Source of the DNA: Polytrichum commune
Taxonomy: Eukaryota > Streptophyta > Polytrichopsida > Polytrichales > Polytrichaceae
Length of the DNA stretch: 64,000 nucleotides
Reading direction: 5' to 3'
Assembly: GCA_950295325.1 (NCBI GenBank)
Contig: OX485807.1
Coordinates: 15,839,001 to 15,903,000 of the forward strand
Part shown: positions 57,805 through 64,000 of the stretch, piece by piece
Position numbering within the stretch: the stretch's first letter is position 1
How the letters are laid out: each line of letters begins with the position of its first letter
Position numbers and translations under genes: made by a program
The notes under the pieces: generated by a model
Databases searched by the model: none
What the model saw: the letters and a program-made list of their open reading frames with translations, nothing else
Told to the model about the DNA's origin: nothing

Positions 57805-60800
57805 CCGTGATTTGCGGCGTGAAAATAGGATCATTGCACCAGAAAGGATAACTATCCGAAATTTAAAAAAAATCAGCACACTACAAGGAGAGTGCAACCC
57901 AAATACAAATTGTGTACCCTAATGGGCTCAGGACTTCGGGTTTAGGGTATAATAGGTCCATTGCAATAGGATCTTTACCTGCACAAAATCTGTAGCAGGA
58001 GCACACTACAAGAGCGCAACCCACAGCTGAGATGCAAAAAGAGTCCCGACGGTGGGGGGTGTCCCCTTAAGTACTGATCGCTTTACCTTGGATCCGTTTT
58101 CCAACATAGGATACCAGCCACCAACTATGTCCTATAAATACAAACCTAGCATTACTACATTCCGTGTGCCAGCCTTACAATGGAATGTGTATTCATGTGG
58201 ACTACATGCATAGACCATGAGTCCACATAATGACAAAGAAAAAGGCATCTATGTATTTGTGGTATACAACAAAGTAAATTGGCTAATATTATATGAGCAA
58301 TAAACATTGTTGAGGGGTGGTTTATAATATTGGAGTACCTAATATGAAGAGTACATTTTAAAAAACGTAGACAACAAAATTAAATTAGCAACAACAATAG
58401 TACATGGAGTATAAAAATACATGTAATCAAAATTAAATTAGCAACTACTTTATTGTTTTGCATACAATGTAATGGTATTGACCATAATATCATGCTATCT
58501 CCTCTCATCTTGCATTTAATATTATAATTACATTGGCCACCACCTAACCATCCAACATTTTTAATTTACCCACCTATACACACCTATACATAATTGTATT
58601 CATATCTGATACAGAAACTTTGATTACCGTAAGGCCATGATAGTAGCACATCTATTGTCCTAGGTAACATGGGTTGCATTAAATTCAATATTATCAATTT
58701 TCTCTCTAAACCTTAGGGGCCCCTTCCGTACATCAACATTTACTTCAAAAAAACTAATTATACTAGCCTTCTTCATGTACTATACGTGAGGAAAAACATA
58801 TTTTAGTACCTCATGTACATTACCTACATTAATTAATACTCAAACAATACCAATTGTTGCTCCAAGTAGCATTCTTACCCTCAACCCTAAACCCTATAAC
58901 CACCCAAACCTAAACAAACATGTGGACATAGAGATGCAAGCATGGTTAACTGAACAACTCCTGATACATGTCAAGGCTTAAGTGGAAAGTAATTCAAAAC
59001 AAGCAAGCAAACAATTATACCAATTGTTGTTCTACGTAATACTATTAACCCATAAAATATAATGGACAGAAAGGGAGGGTAGGGTATCTAAATAGTAATA
59101 AGGCAACCAATATTAAGTCGGTGACACAAGGGGGATACTCTTAACCCTAAACCCTAAACCCTAAACCGTATAAACGACTCCCGACTCATGTCAAGGCTTA
59201 AAATTCTCTAAAACAAAACCATCAAGATTTCAAAAGTCAAGCAAATTTATGTTTACAAATTATTCTTGAAGACATGGTAAGTGGTGAAAAAGTAGGTGAC
59301 ATAGAACAAAGATTTATCAAATTGTGAATGGCAATCCGATATGTGGTCTTAATTTGGCTAAGGAAAAAGGTACATGGGTTGCGTAACCTTACCTTTTATT
59401 TTTTTAATCTTTGTTTGCCTGGGTAAAATCCACCCCTTAGAGGCAAGTACAAGATTTAGCCGAGACTTGTTATTCTTTGATGGGATACAATATGAAAACA
59501 ATTAAGCCTTCAAAACATTTAAGATCATCAAAGTTATGTTCTAAGTCATATTTATCCATTTGCTTTAAACCTTTACTTTTGAAGATAGGTTTTGAACATC
59601 ATATATTGGTATTCTATAATCGAATACTTAACACAACCATACATGTCGTGGAAACAAAACTCCAATATAAACAACAATTTGCTACTACTTATAGGCGATA
59701 ATACAAGCTCATACCTAGGTTTGGAAGGATTGCATGAATCCTGAAGGTTGTTTAATGGACAAGAGGGATGTAAATTCAACACCTACCCATTCCTTTTGTT
59801 CTAATACAAGCTTAGACCTATGTGCAGAGGGATTGAATTAACCCCTAACGTTGTTTAAGATATTATAAGCATTTGATCTTAACCCATATTATCTCGATGT
59901 TTGGTTTTGTTAATTGTGTTTCAAACATGCTTAATTTAAATATCATTAATAATGATATTCACATCAAAGCATCCCAAGTGTCCAACTTCAATAAAGTCCC
60001 CAAGTTGCTATTGATAGTATAATTTAGGTTGAAAATCCCCTTTCACAAATTATTGCGATAATTGAGGGATTCATAAGGGTGCAGGGGTTTAGGGTTAATT
60101 GAATTTTTGGCCAATGGGTATATTATTGTCCCAATTGCATTTGAATCCCACCTTTGTGGTAAAAAATTACAAAATGCTTTATCTTTTTTATTATTGATGT
60201 TATTTAATTGATGCCAATGACATAATATACAATGAATAGTTAATATAGCATTCCATAATTCTAAATATTAAGCAATACTACTTATAATATTTAGTGTACT
60301 AGTAATTTAAAGCCCGCTTACCTTCATATTACAACAAGTCCACAAAGAAAATCTTACACTTGAGTTACTCAACCTCAACCCATACTTCAAAATTATGTTT
60401 ACTATTGGGCCTAGATGGTTATTATAATTTGAGCATTGAGATTCCTTTATTTTTGGTCAGCAATTGTTTTTGGTATTCGTTTTTGGACTCACCACATACA
60501 ATCCATCCTCTATAAATGTTATGCTCTGGAATATAATTTTCCTTACATTTATTGTGAGTTAACATTGTAACAACTATAAAGGGAGCTTTTTGAATGCTTA
60601 ACAAATTTGATTCATTACAATTATGGAGGGAGATTTTTGCAAAATTATAAATTATAAAATATGTGTATCAATCACAATATAACCCATATTAATAATTTGA
60701 TCACAAAAGTCAAATTTGGTGGCTTTTGCCACTTTGAAAGGTTGTGACTCAATGTAATGGATGTCATCTCACAATATTGGATGTAGTTCGTAGGTTAACA

Positions 60801-61058
60801 TTTATAAGTGGCAAATTAACAAAGAGGGGAATAAATTATTCTTAACATGTAACAAAGTTTACATTCTAGTTAGCAATATGAGAGGAGTACGAATTTGTTA
60901 ACAAATACAATTATGAGTTAACATGTGGAAGTGTAACATTTATCGAGGGTGGACTCTAGCAATCACAAAATAGACCAATAGACATATGCCACGTAAGGGT
61001 TACATGTGGCCTTTGGGTGCGGGTTGATGGGACGTCTAGGTAGGGAGTGGATGTGACG
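57805..61058. other. AT-rich DNA between the two divergent genes
   Basis: About 3.2 kb with no recognisable gene and no palindrome copies. It contains short telomere-like runs. If the flanking genes form one element, this is its interior. Confidence 0.5.
59145..59167. repeat. Interstitial telomere-like repeat (CCCTAAA)3
   Basis: Three consecutive plant-type telomere units; a shorter match (CAACCCTAAACCCTATAA) lies near 58880. Too short to mark a chromosome end. Confidence 0.9.
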
Positions 61059-62851
61059 TTTAGGGTTTAGGGTTTCGATACACTCCCTTGCTCTTTGCTC
61101 CTTTCGCTCATTTTTGCTCATTTTGCTCCTTTCGCTTACTCCCTTTCGCTCCTTTCCTCCTTGCCCACCATCGTTCCTTTCCTCCTCGCCCTTGCTGCTC
61201 CTCCTTCTCCTCCTTCTCCCTTGCTACTATTACTGGTCCTCCTTCTCCCTTGCTGGTCCTCCTTCTCCTCCTCCTCCTTCTTGTTGTTTATCCTCTTTCT
61301 CCTCCTCCTTGCTCTTCCTTTGTTGTTTCTCCTCCTCCTTGCTCTTAGTTCCATAAGAGCGCCAGGAGCTCCAGGCAGGTGCTTTTTTCTTTCCCTCTTT
61401 GCTAGATGTGCTGTTCCAGGTGCTAATTAGGTGATTTGAGTTTATGTATTGATGCACAAGAGGAGGATTGTGAGTATTGTGTGAGCATGCAATGTTTTGT
61501 TGCACTCACAATTGCAAGTAACATCAGAAATTGAGTAGTTTTTTGCTTGCAGTCTCATTAGGACATTAATGGAGTAGTTTCAGTTGTTGCAAGGGTTTTA
61601 GGGTTGGAGTATTTCAGTTGTTTCAGAGTGCTCCTCCTTTCAGTTTGTAATTGTCTTTACTTCACTTGAATTCACTTTTTCCAAGTTCTAATAAATCATA
61701 TGTTTTACTTTGTTCACTTCTATCTGATGTCAATGTTCAATCCAGTGCAATCTTTGTAGTAGGGTTTTTTTGGTGGGTTTGATGCATTTTAGGAGCAACA
61801 CACAGTTTAGTTGAATCTTGAATGTGCACATTGCATTACCAGAGGTTTCTAACTTCAATTTTATTGTTAATTTGCAGTCTGTCCTAGCTGCAGCTATGGT
61901 TGAGCAGCAAACATTGTACAAAGGTAAGTGTTTCTAGTACATTGCAAATTGAAATGGAACATTCTTCTTAGTTTGGAGTGTAGAATCTGCTATTGCAATG
62001 CAACACCTGATATATTCTAATTTGGAGTGCAAATCCATGTTGCATTCCAAGTAAAGATGAACATTGCACATGAATGGAATGCAACAAAAAACTTGTTCCG
62101 AAAATTTCGGAGCAATATCCAGAAACACAGTAATTGTGCAAAGTAATTAAATTCAGAGTAATTAAAAAATGGCCTGAAGTTTACGGACGCGCGTCCGTAA
62201 ACTTCAGGGAACCCTGGGAATATGCATCGCACTATATGTGAACAGTTTACGGACGCACGTCCGTAAATTGTAGATATATTTAAAAAGAACTATTTAAAAA
62301 CATGAATGATAAGTTTACGGACGTGCGTCCGTAAACTTGAAATATCTAAGTACAATAAATGTGGTACATGATACATGTGCAGAGTTTACGGACGCGCGTC
62401 CGTAAACTAGGCAGCAAAAGCTATGAAAATCTCAGAGTATAATACATGTCATGGGTTTTCAAAATAAGTTCTACAAAATATACAAGTTCTACACAAAAAA
62501 AATGAACTTATTTTCCAAGAATTTACGGACGCACGTCCGTAAATTAGGTCTACATAATAATAATAAACATATTATATTCATGGAATATAGAAATAGAAAC
62601 TTTTGGATGATATATGTGCAGAGTTTACGGACGCGGGTCCGTAAACTCTGCACATATATCATGTATGTGATTTCTTTTTATAAGATATCTCAAGTTTACG
62701 GACATGTGTCCGTAAACTTGACATGTACTATAACATAATACATAACCACATTATATAGGAAAGGGTACGCAAAGGTTTACGACCGCGCGTTCGTAAGATA
62801 GGCTCTGCATCCCCAGACCTTAATACTGACTTGTATATTTTACATTTGCAG
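61059..62851 (+). promoter_or_regulatory. Promoter and spliced leader region of the ParB-like gene
   Basis: A double telo-box (TTTAGGGTTTAGGG, 61059-61075) is followed by a pyrimidine-rich CTCCTT-type stretch (61086-61350), a layout common in plant promoters and 5' leaders. An apparent leader exon at 61878-61923 (acceptor TTTGCAG, donor GTAAGTG) holds the short ATG frame MVEQQTLYK. If joined to the next exon at 62852, that frame reads a further nine codons and stops at 62878-62880, overlapping the main start. It would thus be an upstream open frame that limits translation. The intron 61924-62851 contains the second palindrome array. Confidence 0.5.
62173..62797. repeat. Palindrome array 2, eight copies upstream of the ParB-like gene
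   Basis: Copies at 62173-62208 (perfect over 36 bp), 62245-62268, 62311-62338, 62383-62408 (perfect over 26 bp), 62520-62545, 62607-62662 (26-bp perfect arms around 4 bases), 62691-62720 and 62774-62797 (degenerate). The core is as in array 1. Centres are mostly about 66-80 bp apart, with gaps of 137 and 102. All lie within the apparent leader intron. Confidence 0.96.
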
Positions 62852-64000
62852 ATGGAATCTACAAAAAGACCCGCTATTGATTTATTCGCAGAGCTTGTCC
62901 ATCCTCCGCTTCCAAAAGCCATCAAAGACATAAGCCACAACGACCATTACAAGCCACGCGAAGACATTGTAGATAACTGGACAGTTATTGTAGAAAAAGA
63001 CGAAAATGATATATTTGTCCTTAGATTTGCCTATCAAATAAAAGCAGATATACATGAATCCGAGAAGTGGATGAAGGTAAAAAACTGGACAGTAGAGTGT
63101 GCGGTAGCCCAAGGTGATTATGTTGTCATTGACCTTGAAAAGAAAAATGATAGGATCACATTCATTTTGCACGAGTTGTACCATCCGTTCAACAAAAATG
63201 AATGTGAAAATGCCAGCCCAGATGCGTCTTGCTTCAATTTACAGAATGAATTCCAAGACTATGCATGCAATGCACCCTGGACGGGTAAACGGCTTGGACG
63301 TCTCTTGAACAATGTGACAAGAGTAAATGGGGCATTACTGGAAGCCAAGAAAGGAAAGGCGAAAAAACCAGTTCCTGAACGACCTAAACGTGTTCCTAAA
63401 CACGTGCCAGAAGCCTCGAGACCCTCACAGAGTGGGGCATCAAGAGGGAGCAAGCAGACTAGTAAACGCTCCCACTCACAGATGGAGTCGTCAGGGCTAA
63501 CAGAGGGTCCAGATGTGAGCTCTACTCTTACTGTCGCACCACTCCTGAAGAAAGGACAACGCCCTGACGCCGAACTTTTCACAAAGATTTTCCAAGAGTT
63601 CGACGAGAAGACAAAGGGCTGCTGGCCACTTGGAAGATATTTCACGTTTGATGTGGATGTCTACAAATGCCACAAGGGCACGGAGAGTATGAATACTCGT
63701 GCCAAAGAAGAGACCGGGGTGTGGTGGCAAATGAATAACATTATGAACAACCCCAAATTTGATAGGCAAACCATATGTGTGACACCAAAGGATCCTGTGG
63801 TTGAAGTCACAGCGCAAAACTGGCCAATTCTCAAAGATGGAGAGTTCTACATAGTCGACGGCCAACATAGTGTGATGGCTGCAAAAGCTCTCCTAGAGGA
63901 CGATGAGTGGAAGAGCCCTTTGAAAGAGACAATCCGATACTGGAAGGCATTCGTCGTCCATTCCAAAGACTCGAACCAGCTCATCGCAATATCTGCCTTC
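62852..64000 (+). CDS. Protein with a ParB/DGQHR-like motif, 3'-partial
   Basis: Open for 383 codons from ATG 62852 to the window edge with no stop. The start follows directly after a TTTGCAG acceptor. The N-terminal 130 residues contain two W-rich repeated-looking segments (DNWTVIVEKDENDIFVLRF, KNWTVECAVAQGDYVVIDL), suggesting a beta-rich DNA- or protein-binding fold. Next is a basic Pro/Lys/Ser linker (KAKKPVPERPKRVPK...SKQTSKRSHSQ), likely nuclear-localising. Then comes a domain with RPDAELF, GRYFTFDVDVYKC and, near residue 335, GEFYIVDGQHSVMAAKAL. That last block resembles the DGQHR / GERRxRAA box of ParB- and DndB-like proteins (nucleotide- or DNA-binding). Assignment rests on this motif only. 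It is divergent from the transposase-like gene and shares its palindromes, so it may be an accessory protein of the same element. Its end lies outside the window. Confidence 0.7.
   Translation, partial: MESTKRPAIDLFAELVHPPLPKAIKDISHNDHYKPREDIVDNWTVIVEKDENDIFVLRFAYQIKADIHESEKWMKVKNWTVECAVAQGDYVVIDLEKKNDRITFILHELYHPFNKNECENASPDASCFNLQNEFQDYACNAPWTGKRLGRLLNNVTRVNGALLEAKKGKAKKPVPERPKRVPKHVPEASRPSQSGASRGSKQTSKRSHSQMESSGLTEGPDVSSTLTVAPLLKKGQRPDAELFTKIFQEFDEKTKGCWPLGRYFTFDVDVYKCHKGTESMNTRAKEETGVWWQMNNIMNNPKFDRQTICVTPKDPVVEVTAQNWPILKDGEFYIVDGQHSVMAAKALLEDDEWKSPLKETIRYWKAFVVHSKDSNQLIAISAF

Noticed and set aside
59145-59167. Chromosome end
   Set aside because: Only three CCCTAAA units, with genes on both sides; interstitial only.
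61088-61430. Leu/Pro/Ser-rich open frames in several phases
   Set aside because: Low-complexity pyrimidine-rich leader DNA; open in all phases because it lacks A-containing stops.
62173-62797. CRISPR-like array
   Set aside because: Repeats are palindromes of varying length with irregular spacing, in a eukaryotic gene leader, with no cas-like genes.
62852-64000. Bacterial contamination as source of the ParB-like frame
   Set aside because: It follows a plant-type splice acceptor, lies next to telo-box and pyrimidine-rich leader DNA, and shares palindromes with the intron-containing gene.

Overview
The window looks like nuclear DNA of a land plant. Three things support this: intron-rich genes of plant families (AP180-type clathrin adaptor, EXORDIUM/PHI-1, COBRA-like, MOT1-type molybdate transporter, a class III peroxidase scrap), a chromodomain Ty3/gypsy element primed by initiator Met-tRNA, and short TTTAGGG-type telomere-like runs. 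I cannot name the species. A seed-free plant (bryophyte, lycophyte or fern) is my low-confidence guess, based on the gene mix and the DUF7869-type transposase.

Layout. 0-2.9 kb: 3' half of an AP180/CALM clathrin adaptor gene (+). 5.5-7.1 kb: small SVIP-like gene (-) with a repeat-filled intron. 7.1-23.4 kb: repeat-rich DNA. It holds Tourist-like miniature elements (3-bp TTA/TAA target duplications, ends of the type GGGCYRSTTCRCAC), a nearly complete 6.1-kb chromovirus-type LTR retrotransposon (9657-15762) inserted in one of them, and decayed fragments of EXORDIUM, peroxidase and hAT-transposase genes. 23.9-25.0 kb: single-exon EXORDIUM gene (-). 25-41 kb: no convincing gene; miniature elements and local tandem duplications. 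41.9-45.7 kb: five-exon COBRA-like gene (+). 47.2-50.1 kb: three-exon MOT1-type transporter (-). 50-53.4 kb: non-coding with duplications.

53.4-64.0 kb is the most unusual part. Two genes are transcribed divergently and lie about 6 kb apart. On the minus strand is a near-intact DUF7869-type putative transposase with one intron and one 1-nt frameshift. On the plus strand is an open frame of at least 383 codons that runs off the window and carries a ParB/DGQHR-like motif. The same CpG-rich palindrome (GTTTACGGACGC plus its exact complement, extended to 26-36 bp in places) occurs about 7 times just upstream of the first gene, about once inside its intron, and about 8 times just upstream of the second, within an apparent leader intron. 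Shared palindrome arrays at the 5' ends of both genes suggest one mobile element with its own binding-site system. A ParB-like protein next to palindromic arrays invites comparison with parS-type sites. That link is inference.

A second pattern crosses genes: most long introns and several flanks of the host genes (SVIP-like, COBRA-like, MOT1, EXORDIUM upstream) consist of 2-5 diverged local tandem copies of about 70-370 bp, some carrying decoy splice sites.
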